64,000 nucleotides of DNA from Acidobacteriota bacterium. Its GTDB lineage: Bacteria > Acidobacteriota > Terriglobia > Bryobacterales > UBA6623. Shown here in pieces: positions 36,821 through 44,608 of this stretch. The DNA lies in the NCBI GenBank assembly GCA_016125275.1, contig WGMB01000002.1, positions 565,231 to 629,230 on the forward strand, written 5' to 3'. How positions within the stretch are numbered: position 1 is the first letter of the stretch; each line of letters opens with the position of its first letter. A model generated the notes under the pieces. That model ran no database searches. It had not been told where the DNA came from and was given only the letters and a program-made list of their open reading frames with translations. The position numbers and the translations under genes are program-made.

Positions 36821-37342
36821 CTAGTCCCACTCCCCTTTCTTGCGAAGCGCCTTGATCTTGCGCTTGATCATCTCGCGCTTGAGCGTGCTGAGGTGCTTGA
36901 GGAAGAGCACGCCGTTGAGGTGGTCGTTCTCATGCAGAATCGCCCGCGCCAGCAGTTCCTCGCCCTCCACCTCGATGACCTCTCCGTCCGGCGTCCACGC
37001 GCGAGCCTTCACGCGGTAGGGCCGCCGCACGTTGTCCCGAAAGCCGGGGATGCTCAGGCAGCCCTCTTCGCCCACCTGCTCGCCCTTCGTCTCCAGAATC
37101 TCCGGGTTGATCAGTACGATCCGCTCTTCCGGCTCCTCGCCCGCCGAGCAGTCCACGATGAACAGGCGCTTCGCCTCGCCGATCTGCGGCGCCGCCAAGC
37201 CCACTCCCTTGGCCTGGTACATCGTTTCAAACATGTCGTCGACCAACTGCTTCAGCTCCGGCGTTCCGAGCTCCTCCTCGGGAATCGGCGCGCAGGGCGT
37301 CTCCAGAACAGGGTCGCCATAGAGTCGAATTTTTCGAACCAT
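36821..37342 (-). CDS. def: Peptide deformylase (173 aa)
   Basis: All three conserved motifs are present: GVGLAAPQIG, EEGCLSIPG (Cys metal ligand) and HENDHLNG (HExxH metal ligands). Removes the formyl group from nascent proteins. ATG at 37342. C-terminal tail is basic (KREMIKRKIKALRKKGEWD), usual for the family. First gene of the def-fmt-argJ unit; a weak TACACT (-10-like) lies on the minus strand at 37366-37371. Confidence 0.96.
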   Translation of the reverse strand: MVRKIRLYGDPVLETPCAPIPEEELGTPELKQLVDDMFETMYQAKGVGLAAPQIGEAKRLFIVDCSAGEEPEERIVLINPEILETKGEQVGEEGCLSIPGFRDNVRRPYRVKARAWTPDGEVIEVEGEELLARAILHENDHLNGVLFLKHLSTLKREMIKRKIKALRKKGEWD

Positions 37343-37418
37343 CGTCGAATGAACCGCTTAGCCTTAGTGTAGCGCTTCGGCGAGGTCGCTTCGAGCGATC
37401 CTGCCGCCGGAAAAGGTC

Positions 37419-37427
37419 TGGTATACT
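37419..37427 (+). promoter_or_regulatory. Extended -10 promoter of the LytTR regulator gene
   Basis: TG-G-TATACT (37419-37427) is an extended -10 element with no clear -35. It would leave a leader of about 70 bases before the ATG at 37503, with a tract of T residues inside it (37461-37468). Confidence 0.5.
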
Positions 37428-37502
37428 CGCAGCAATGGGCCGCCGGAGCAGCGGCTTAGTCTTTGTTTTTGAACGATTTGCGGTCCCGGACCGATCGCAG
37501 CC

Positions 37503-38297
37503 ATGATCGACAGCCCAACCAAGCGCGCGACGCTGACCGCTCTTCTGGTGGATGACGAGGAACTGGCGCGCAGCGAGCTGACCTTCCTGCTCGCCGACCA
37601 TCCTGACATCGAGATCCTGGCCCACGCCGCCAACGGGCTGGAGGCCGTCGAGCTAATCTCCGACCTCGAGCCCGACGTCGTCTTCCTCGACGTCCAGATG
37701 CCCGGGCTCGACGGCCTGGGCGTGGCCCGCAAGCTCGTGGAGCGGGGCGGTCCGCTGCCCTACTTCATCTTCGCCACGGCCTACGACCAATACGCCGTCG
37801 AAGCCTTCGCGGTCGAGGCTTCCGACTACTTGCTCAAACCCATCGAGAAGAAGCGGCTGGCGCAGGCGCTCGACCGAGCGCGGCGGCGGGTGCTCGCCCC
37901 CGTGGAGGACGGCGACCGAATGGCGGAGCTGCTGGCGCAGCTCCAGCCGGCCTCGCGCGGCCCGTCCAAGCTGCTCGTCAAGCACGGCTCGCGCATGGTC
38001 CTCGTCGACGCCAGCGACCTCATCTACGCCACCATCGAGGAAGGCGAGATCTCCGTGGTCGCGACCTCCGTGGAAGGCCTGTCGAACTACCGTACGATCG
38101 AGGAGCTCCAGTCCCACCTGGACCCGCACACCTTCTGGCGGGCGCATCGCTCCTACCTGGTCAACATCAACCGCATCAAGGAAGTCGCGCCTTGGTTCAA
38201 GTCCAGCTACCGTCTGCTGATGGCCGACCGGCGGCAGACCGAAATTCCTGTCAGCCGAGCGCAAACCAAGCGCCTCCGCGAGCTCTTCAAGCTGTAA
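37503..38297 (+). CDS. LytTR-family response regulator (264 aa)
   Basis: Receiver domain at residues about 13-130 with the acid pocket DDEE, phospho-acceptor Asp in VVFLDVQMPGLDG, Thr in IFATAYD and Lys in YLLKPIEKKR. A LytTR DNA-binding domain fills residues 155-262 (KLLVKHGSRMVLVDASDLIY, WRAHRSYLVNINRIKEV). Known: LytTR regulators control secretion, envelope and virulence genes, usually with a LytS-type kinase. No kinase gene is adjacent, so the partner is elsewhere. Cytoplasmic. Confidence 0.93.
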   Translation: MIDSPTKRATLTALLVDDEELARSELTFLLADHPDIEILAHAANGLEAVELISDLEPDVVFLDVQMPGLDGLGVARKLVERGGPLPYFIFATAYDQYAVEAFAVEASDYLLKPIEKKRLAQALDRARRRVLAPVEDGDRMAELLAQLQPASRGPSKLLVKHGSRMVLVDASDLIYATIEEGEISVVATSVEGLSNYRTIEELQSHLDPHTFWRAHRSYLVNINRIKEVAPWFKSSYRLLMADRRQTEIPVSRAQTKRLRELFKL

Positions 38298-38320
38298 ATT
38301 GAGCGCAGGAGGACTGCTGT

Positions 38321-38791
38321 TTGCACTCCACGCGCTCCCTCTCCGCCGCCGCGGTCGCGGCGCTCTTTCTAGCTACGGGGCTCCAGGCCCAAGGCGAAGC
38401 CTCGGCCGTCGACTGGGACGGGCTGCGCCGCGCCGCCCACGGTCGCTCGGCCGTGGTTCGACTCGTCGACGGCGCGTCGATCGACGCGCGGCGGGCGCAC
38501 TTCGACGCGGGAGCCGTCCAACTCGACGGCCGTCGCGTGACCTGCTCGGAGATCGCCTCCGTCACCGTGCAGAAGAAGTCCCGCCGAACCCTTTGGGCCG
38601 GTATCGGCGCAGCCGCCGGAGCCGCCGCCGGCATCGCCCTCGCCACTCGCTTCAGCAATGAGGGCAACGACTCGGCCGCCGCCGCGACCGTCGTCGGTCT
38701 CGCCGGAGCCGGGGCGGGAGTGGGCGCCTTGGCCGGGGGCAAGCGCTCGTCACGCTCGCTACAGTTGGCTCCGGGCGCTTGCGGCGCCTAG
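38321..38791 (+). CDS. Exported protein with glycine-zipper helices (156 aa)
   Basis: TTG at 38321 is used as the start because AGGAGG lies eight bases upstream and no ATG is available. A signal peptide (SLSAAAVAALFLATGLQAQ) precedes a polar region; the C-terminal third is an Ala/Gly-rich helical pair (AGIGAAAGAAAGIALA, then TVVGLAGAGAGVGALAGG), a glycine-zipper pattern that can insert in membranes. Follows the LytTR gene by 23 bases, so likely co-transcribed. No family recognised. Confidence 0.65.
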   Translation: MHSTRSLSAAAVAALFLATGLQAQGEASAVDWDGLRRAAHGRSAVVRLVDGASIDARRAHFDAGAVQLDGRRVTCSEIASVTVQKKSRRTLWAGIGAAAGAAAGIALATRFSNEGNDSAAAATVVGLAGAGAGVGALAGGKRSSRSLQLAPGACGA

Positions 38792-38810
38792 CGGGCGAGG
38801 ACCTCAGGCG

Positions 38811-39269
38811 CTAGCGGCGCGGCCGAAACAGCCCCAAGGCCCAGGCCAGCGCCGGCCCTGTCACCAGCAGGCCGCCCAAGGCAGCGGTGAAGGCCGGGGT
38901 CAGCCAGAGCTGCTCGAAGCGGTCCAAGCGAGCTTCGGCCGGCGACGCGGGATCGTAGAGAACCGTCACGCGATCGCCGATCGTGTATCCGTTCCACGGT
39001 AGCAGCATGCGGGGTCGCAGCTCATGCGAACCGCCGTTGGGGGTGGAAAAGCCGATCACCGGCTGCAGCAGGTCGGGCGTCACCTCCGGCTCGCGCGCAA
39101 AGGCGATCACGAAGCCCTCGGTCGGCCAACTCCGCTCCACGAACGAGCGCGTCTGCTGCAAACCCCAAACGCCCCAACCGATCAGCGCCAAGCCGACGAG
39201 CTCGGCCGTCAGCAACAGCGCGGCCGCCAAACCGGCCTCTCGGCGGGGAGAGAGCTTGCGTCTTCTCAC
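38811..39269 (-). CDS. DUF3592-like membrane protein (152 aa)
   Basis: Two predicted helices: residues 11-38 (EAGLAAALLLTAELVGLALIGW) and about 122-144 (TPAFTAALGGLLVTGPALAWAL). Between them is the DUF3592 core: PVIGFSTPNGGSHELRPRM, GDRVTVLYDPASPAEARLDRF. Known only as a small family of unknown function. Convergent with the glycine-zipper gene; a gap of about 170 bases without a gene follows to the glycosyltransferase. Confidence 0.8.
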   Translation of the reverse strand: MRRRKLSPRREAGLAAALLLTAELVGLALIGWGVWGLQQTRSFVERSWPTEGFVIAFAREPEVTPDLLQPVIGFSTPNGGSHELRPRMLLPWNGYTIGDRVTVLYDPASPAEARLDRFEQLWLTPAFTAALGGLLVTGPALAWALGLFRPRR

Positions 39270-39438
39270 GGCAGAATCCTTCCCGGCGGCGTCGCGCCCG
39301 CGCCCGGTCCCTTCCGCGTGCCCGGAATTGCCGCCCGAAGGGCCTGGAGCGCGAGACCTGGACTCATGATAGGTCTCATCGGCTCGCTCGCCGTTTCACG
39401 AAGACGACGTGGCGCGGGCCGTCACGGAGCTCACGCGG

Positions 39439-41277
39439 TTACTTCGCTATTGTAGGCCCGATACCGCGGAGAAACGCTTCGCGATAAGAGTGAATCGTTC
39501 GCTCCCACGTAAAACTTTCCACCACGCGCCGCCGAGCGGCCCGGCCGAGGCTCTCCGCCAACCCCAGTTCGCGCAGCAGCCGGGCGCAAGCGTCCGCCAA
39601 AGCGCCGGCCCCAGGATCGTCCACCAGCAGCCCGGTCTCGCCCGCAGCCACGACCTCGGCGACCGCTCCGACGTTGGACGCCACCACGGGGAGCCCCATG
39701 CTCATCGCTTCTAACAGCGTCAGCGGGCTGCCTTCGATGGACGACGGCAAGCAGAAGGCGTCCGCCGCGGCCAGGATTTGTGGGATGCGTTCGGTAAAGC
39801 CCAGGGTCCTGACGCTGTCCCGGAGCCCTTCGTCGCGCAGCAGCCGCTCCACCTCCAGCCGCTCCGAGCCGTCGCCGGCCAGCAATCCGCGAATCTCCCG
39901 CTCGGGAAACATCCGCCGCAGCAGGCTCAGCGCGAGCACGAAACGGGCGGGACGCTTCTCCGGCGAAAGCCGCGCGATGTAGGCGAAGGCGAAATCGCCG
40001 GGCTCAAGGCCAAACTCGGCGCGCAGCTCCGGCCGCCGCTCGGCCCACCTGTGCGGATCGAAGCGGCCCAGGGCGTCCACGCCGTTCGGCGCCAGGACGA
40101 TACGCTGCGGATCGACCCCGCCAGCTTCGAGGGCCCGGCGCTGCATCTCTCCGACGGCAAAATGCGTCTCGATCTCGCTCCGGCGCGCGATCGACCGTGC
40201 TAAATGACCTTCGGGCGCCACGTTGTGGACGATGTCCGCCCGCCACAGCCCGCCAAGCGCCGGCAGCGCCTCGTACCCGGCGCCGGTCGAGGAGACCAGC
40301 GCCCCGCGAATCCCATGGGTTGCGGCGAAGGCTTTCAAGAAGCCCGGAGCGTCGCGCACGCCGAGCTCATCGAGGCAGTAAACCCAAGGCGTGAGCGCCT
40401 CGAAGGCGTCGCGCCGCAGGTTCCCATCCGCTTCCAGAGCGACCACCGCGAAGGAGAATTCCCCGCGCAGGCCGTCCATCAGGTCCAGCGCCACCTGCTC
40501 GGCGCCGCCGTAAGCCAGCCAAGGCAGCAGAACGAGGACGCACGGCTTGTCGGCGCTGAAGTCGAGACCACGCGGAAAGCGGCCGGACGAGCGAAACGTG
40601 CGGCTCCCTGGGCTGGACTCCCGCCCCAAAACGAGCCCTCCGTGGCCCGCTCGCGCCGTGCGTAGCCAGAAATCGCCCCACGGGTCGGGAACGTCGCCCC
40701 GCAGCCCGCCCAACTCCTCAAAAAGCTCCCGCCGAAAGACCGCGCCGGCGGGGACCGGATTGAAGCGTTCCAGCCGTTCGGCCTCGAAGGGCGCGCCGCC
40801 CTCGTAGCACACAGCCGCGGAGGAGCTGCTCTCCAGCGCCAGTACCGCCCGCTCGAACCACGACGGCGCGACCGGCGCCTCCGGCAGCAAGGCGCAGTAG
40901 CGGCCCGAAGCCTCCGCCAACGCCTCATCTACCGAACCCGCCGCCGGCAGGATCTCCACATCCGTCAGCGTCCAGCCGGCCGTCTCCGCCTCGGCCGCTC
41001 CCGTGCGAAGAACCGAGAGCAGCGGCTTGTCGGTGGGCCAGGGGGGATCGAGGGGCTCCGGCGGCGGCGCGGCCTGCTCGGCGCGCAGAATCTCCAGCAA
41101 CCGGCCGGGGAGCCCCACGGCCTCGCGAACCGAACCGCCGGCCTCGGCCACGGCGCGTTGCAGCCGCCACGTCCGCGAAAGCTCCAGCTCGGCGATGCGG
41201 CGCTCCAGCTTTCCCGCCCAAGCCAGGCACTGGTCCAGCGCCTGCTCGAGCTCCCGAACCTGATCCTCCGCCTTCAC
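39439..41277 (-). CDS. Large glycosyltransferase, GT4-type C-terminal domain (612 aa)
   Basis: GTG at 41277 overlaps the M14 peptidase stop (GTGA). Residues 1-60 are coiled-coil-like. Residues about 85-240 resemble a degenerate GT2-type (GT-A) module without a clear DxD motif. Residues about 245-605 are a GT4/GT-B enzyme: LLPWLAYGGAEQVALDLMDGL at its start, VLAPNGVDALGRFDP, FAYIARLSPEKRPARFVLAL and the nucleotide-sugar binding EGSPLTLLEAMSMGLPVVASNVGAVAE written here in parts (SSIEGSPLTLLEAMSMG). Function inferred: polysaccharide or glycoprotein synthesis. Third gene of the unit 44608 to 39439. Confidence 0.87.
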   Translation of the reverse strand: MKAEDQVRELEQALDQCLAWAGKLERRIAELELSRTWRLQRAVAEAGGSVREAVGLPGRLLEILRAEQAAPPPEPLDPPWPTDKPLLSVLRTGAAEAETAGWTLTDVEILPAAGSVDEALAEASGRYCALLPEAPVAPSWFERAVLALESSSSAAVCYEGGAPFEAERLERFNPVPAGAVFRRELFEELGGLRGDVPDPWGDFWLRTARAGHGGLVLGRESSPGSRTFRSSGRFPRGLDFSADKPCVLVLLPWLAYGGAEQVALDLMDGLRGEFSFAVVALEADGNLRRDAFEALTPWVYCLDELGVRDAPGFLKAFAATHGIRGALVSSTGAGYEALPALGGLWRADIVHNVAPEGHLARSIARRSEIETHFAVGEMQRRALEAGGVDPQRIVLAPNGVDALGRFDPHRWAERRPELRAEFGLEPGDFAFAYIARLSPEKRPARFVLALSLLRRMFPEREIRGLLAGDGSERLEVERLLRDEGLRDSVRTLGFTERIPQILAAADAFCLPSSIEGSPLTLLEAMSMGLPVVASNVGAVAEVVAAGETGLLVDDPGAGALADACARLLRELGLAESLGRAARRRVVESFTWERTIHSYREAFLRGIGPTIAK

Positions 41278-43892
41278 CGCTCCATGGTAAGCCCGGCCGT
41301 ATGGATCGCGTTGAACAGCAGCTTGAAGGTGTTGTGCGGCTGTCCTCGGAACTGCGGCCGGAACGCGATCATCACGATCGAGCCCTTCTTGTAGCCCACC
41401 TGCGCGGCCGCGATGCGATTGTAGAGGTGCTGCTCGCCCCGTATCCAGCCGCTCTCCAGCAGATCGCCGGGCGGATAGCGCGCCACCACGTCAAAGGTCA
41501 CGTAGCTAAAGGCCGGCAACGGCTCGAAGGCGCCGTCGTCGTCGAAGACCGCCGTGGCTTGCTCTTCCATGCCGTAGCCGATCGGGTGATCCGTGTCCAC
41601 CTGCACGCGCAGGAACGAGCCGGGGCAGGAGAACTGCGAGCGCGGCGTACCCCGCAGCGCGTCGCGCAGCGGCAGCTCGAAGGTGCGCTGGGCGAAGTCC
41701 ACGGCCTGATGCCACACGACAAGGCGTCCGCCCTGCGCCACGAATTCCCGGATGGCCTTGCGACCCTCCTCGCCGATGCCGCCGCGATACTCCGACGGAG
41801 TCGACGAGCTGTCGTTGCCCCGCACCACGTCGGTATCGTCCCGGTCGCCCGGCAGCAACAGCACGTCCCAGTTCTTGCGCAGGTCGCCCGCACGAAGATC
41901 GGCGTCGAACACGGCCGTAAACGGAAACTCGTACTGTTCGAGCAGCCAGCGCGTCCAGCCTTCGTCCATCGAGGCCGTCCATGGCCGGTACAGAGCCACC
42001 CGCACGGGCCGCAGCGGCTCCGACGCCCGCGCCTCGCCCGGCGCCGGCGCCGCCTGCAGGCCCAGCTCGCCCACCCAGTCGGCAACGGCCGTCGGCGCGG
42101 ACGCCTCCAGCAGCAGCGACCCAGCCGGCAAGTCGCCGGCGTCCTCGGTCAGCAGCCGCACCGGCACGTCCCGCTGGTGGAGTCGATTGACGAGCGTCGC
42201 CAGATTGTTCGGTCCGGCCGCGACGACGATGCCGGCCTTGTCGCTCTTCCAGGCGCCGGGAGGCTTGGGGATCGAATCGAGCTTGGCCAGGCGGGCCTGA
42301 AAAGCGTCCTTGGCGACCACGGTCTCGACGCCCATCTGCAAGGGCAGAGTCCAGGCGGTGAGGTCGTAGGGTTGGTCGGCCATCTTGCCGGGCGGCATGG
42401 AGCTGGGGTCCGGGTGCTCCTGCGGCTCGAGCAGATCCTTGGCGTAGGCCCGGAACGGCTGGGCCATGCGGATCACGTAGGTCCCGACCGGCCACACCCG
42501 GCCCTCGGACTCGAACGGCGCCTCGGCGCGCTCCACGATCACGCCGCAGAACCGCAGCGCCTCCAGCAGCTTGTACAAGGCCGTCGAGTCGTGCTGCTCC
42601 GGCGGAAACAGATAGGCCCAGGGGTCGCCGGCTTGCCCTGCGGCGATGGCGTCGAGCCCCATGCGGATCTGCGTCCGGATCAGCCGGCGGCGCTGGTCGG
42701 CGGCGCTTTCCAGCAAGGCGTGGGTGATGGCCAGCTCCGAGTCGATGATGTCGCGCAGCGTCCACTTGCCGCCCAGCCAGGGCCTCGGATAGTCATAACG
42801 AGGCATGACGTCGGTAGGCGGCGGCATGGGGGCTTCGGGATTCTTGTCGCGCACGGCCAGCCAGTTGGCCCGCGAGGTCGCCACGGACCGCTTGCCCAGC
42901 TCGGCCTTCTCCTGGTAGGTCGGGCTGGCGAGGTTGGCGCTGGCAACCTCGGTCAAAATGCCCACGGTGTTGTGGAACCAAGCCCCTCGCAGGAACCCTC
43001 CCTGCCACCAGGCTGTGTAGCGCGCGTCGTAGCCTACCCCGTCGATGCCGGCCTCATGCAGGGCCTGGTACATGGCGAAGCCGATCTTGCCGGCCCCGGC
43101 CCAGATAGACGGGTGCACGTTCGGGTTGACCGGGTTCGAGAACGGCGGCACGAACACCCGCATCCCCGTCTGGCCTTGCTGGTGCTCGTCCACGTAGACC
43201 TGCGGGAACCACTCCTGGAAAAGGATCTGGTTGCCGTAGCGGCTCTCCGGCTGGGTCATCATGAAGGCGTCGCGGTTGTTGTCGTGCCCCACGTAGGGGT
43301 GATAGAGCCACGGCAGGGACGACCAGACGTTCTCGGTGCCGCGCACGCGATTGTTCCAGTCCGTCACGATCACCTGGCCGTCGGGATTGAACGAGGGCAC
43401 CAGCAGAAACACCACGTTGTCGAGAATGCGGCGGGTCCACGGCGAATCGTCCGTCGCCAGCTCATAGGCGACCTCCACGGCCATCTGCGACGCCCCGATC
43501 TCGGTGGCGTGGATGTTGCACGTGACCATCGCCACGGCTGGGGAGTTTTCAGCGATTTGGTCGATCTCTTCCGCGGTCAGGCCTTCGGGGAACGCGATGC
43601 GGCGCTGTGTCGCGCGAATCTCGTCGAGCCGCGCCATGTTTCGCGGCGAGGAGATCGTGGCCAGAATGAAAGGGTTGCCGTTGTTGGTCTTGCCGAGCTC
43701 GCGAACCTGGACGCGGTCGCTGCCCGCGTCCAGCAGCCGAAAGTACTCGACGATGCGTTCCCAGCGCAGCAGGTTGCCGTCCGACCCGATGGGGAAGCCG
43801 GCGAAATCGTCCGGCTTGGGGATCGGCTGGGCGGCGGCGACCGCTCCGAGCAGGAGGACGGCCGCTCCGAGGCGCAGGAAGGCTCGAACCAT
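41274..43892 (-). CDS. Exported M14-family zinc carboxypeptidase-like protein with C-terminal amidotransferase-like domain (872 aa)
   Basis: The ATG at 43892 gives a signal peptide (VRAFLRLGAAVLLLGAVAAAQ). Zinc ligands fit M14: HATE in CNIHATEIGAS, and the third His in YVDEHQQG; the catalytic Glu would be in ILTEVAS. Also FNPDGQ and GHDNNRDAF, usual in the family. From about residue 560 on, the protein continues with a class I amidotransferase-like region (DVLLLPGDRDDTD, FVAQGGRLVVWHQAVDF). Known: periplasmic peptidases for peptides or peptidoglycan. Second gene of a three-gene unit, overlapping the glycosyltransferase by four bases. Confidence 0.87.
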   Translation of the reverse strand: MVRAFLRLGAAVLLLGAVAAAQPIPKPDDFAGFPIGSDGNLLRWERIVEYFRLLDAGSDRVQVRELGKTNNGNPFILATISSPRNMARLDEIRATQRRIAFPEGLTAEEIDQIAENSPAVAMVTCNIHATEIGASQMAVEVAYELATDDSPWTRRILDNVVFLLVPSFNPDGQVIVTDWNNRVRGTENVWSSLPWLYHPYVGHDNNRDAFMMTQPESRYGNQILFQEWFPQVYVDEHQQGQTGMRVFVPPFSNPVNPNVHPSIWAGAGKIGFAMYQALHEAGIDGVGYDARYTAWWQGGFLRGAWFHNTVGILTEVASANLASPTYQEKAELGKRSVATSRANWLAVRDKNPEAPMPPPTDVMPRYDYPRPWLGGKWTLRDIIDSELAITHALLESAADQRRRLIRTQIRMGLDAIAAGQAGDPWAYLFPPEQHDSTALYKLLEALRFCGVIVERAEAPFESEGRVWPVGTYVIRMAQPFRAYAKDLLEPQEHPDPSSMPPGKMADQPYDLTAWTLPLQMGVETVVAKDAFQARLAKLDSIPKPPGAWKSDKAGIVVAAGPNNLATLVNRLHQRDVPVRLLTEDAGDLPAGSLLLEASAPTAVADWVGELGLQAAPAPGEARASEPLRPVRVALYRPWTASMDEGWTRWLLEQYEFPFTAVFDADLRAGDLRKNWDVLLLPGDRDDTDVVRGNDSSSTPSEYRGGIGEEGRKAIREFVAQGGRLVVWHQAVDFAQRTFELPLRDALRGTPRSQFSCPGSFLRVQVDTDHPIGYGMEEQATAVFDDDGAFEPLPAFSYVTFDVVARYPPGDLLESGWIRGEQHLYNRIAAAQVGYKKGSIVMIAFRPQFRGQPHNTFKLLFNAIHTAGLTMER

Positions 43893-43900
43893 GCCACTGA

Positions 43901-44608
43901 TTATGCCCGAGCCTTGGATTTGTTGGCCTTGCTGACCGCGGTGATCGACTTCAGCAACCCCAGCGCCCGCTCCTTCCACACCTCCGCCCCAGGAAACAGC
44001 GCCCGCAGCTCGCGCAGATCCAGCAGCCGAATGTCCCGCAGAAACTCGTCGCAGCCCTGCGGCGTCGGCTTATGCAACACGCCCCAAACCGTGTAAGGCA
44101 ACAGCGGTCGCCGCCAACTCTTGGGCAGAAAGTGGATCAGCGGCGTCATCAGGTGCGGCTCCACGGGGAACCAGCGGTAGGGCGTCTGCACGTAGTAGCC
44201 GCGTCCGACGCGCCGGATCTCCGCCGCGTAGGCCCGGCGATCCTCTTCCGACGGGATGTGTTCGACCACCGAGTTCGAGAAGGCGATCTCGAACGATTGG
44301 TCCCGAAACGGCAGCCGGCAGGCGTCGGCCACCACCCATTCGACGCGCGGATCCGGCTCCGCCGGCGGCTCCAGGTTCACCACCGTCACACGCGGCAAGG
44401 GGTCGAAATAGCGCCAATAGTAGGCGTAGCCGCCCACGTCCACAATCCTCGTCGAGGCCCCCACCCCGAGCCGCTGCTGGAATGCGCGAAAGCGCCGGCT
44501 GCGAAAGTAGCGCGCGATGGGACGATGGATCTGCGGAATGCCGAACGCCACGACGGGAACCCTCGATGATCCCACCTTGGCGGCGGCCTTTGCTAGATTT
44601 GCCAGCAT
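43901..44608 (-). CDS. Class I SAM-dependent methyltransferase (235 aa)
   Basis: The SAM core is visible: motif I RIVDVGGYAYYWRYFDP (altered glycine loop), acidic strand-2 residue in VNLEPPAE, motif II VVADACRLPF and the post-motif NSVVEHIP. Typical of UbiE/MenG-like enzymes near polysaccharide genes. The start is placed at ATG 44608 (GAGAG upstream); its ATG and the plus-strand ATG at 44607 share the palindrome CATG, so one of the two starts may be elsewhere. Heads a unit with the M14 peptidase (eight-base gap) and the glycosyltransferase. Confidence 0.8.
   Translation of the reverse strand: MLANLAKAAAKVGSSRVPVVAFGIPQIHRPIARYFRSRRFRAFQQRLGVGASTRIVDVGGYAYYWRYFDPLPRVTVVNLEPPAEPDPRVEWVVADACRLPFRDQSFEIAFSNSVVEHIPSEEDRRAYAAEIRRVGRGYYVQTPYRWFPVEPHLMTPLIHFLPKSWRRPLLPYTVWGVLHKPTPQGCDEFLRDIRLLDLRELRALFPGAEVWKERALGLLKSITAVSKANKSKARA

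Noticed and set aside
41301-44096. A very long open frame on the plus strand opposite the M14 peptidase gene
   Set aside because: It is a GC-skew shadow: the opposite strand has a signal peptide, zinc-ligand motifs and start/stop overlaps with neighbours, whereas this frame has low-complexity His/Arg/Gln-rich sequence and no start signal.
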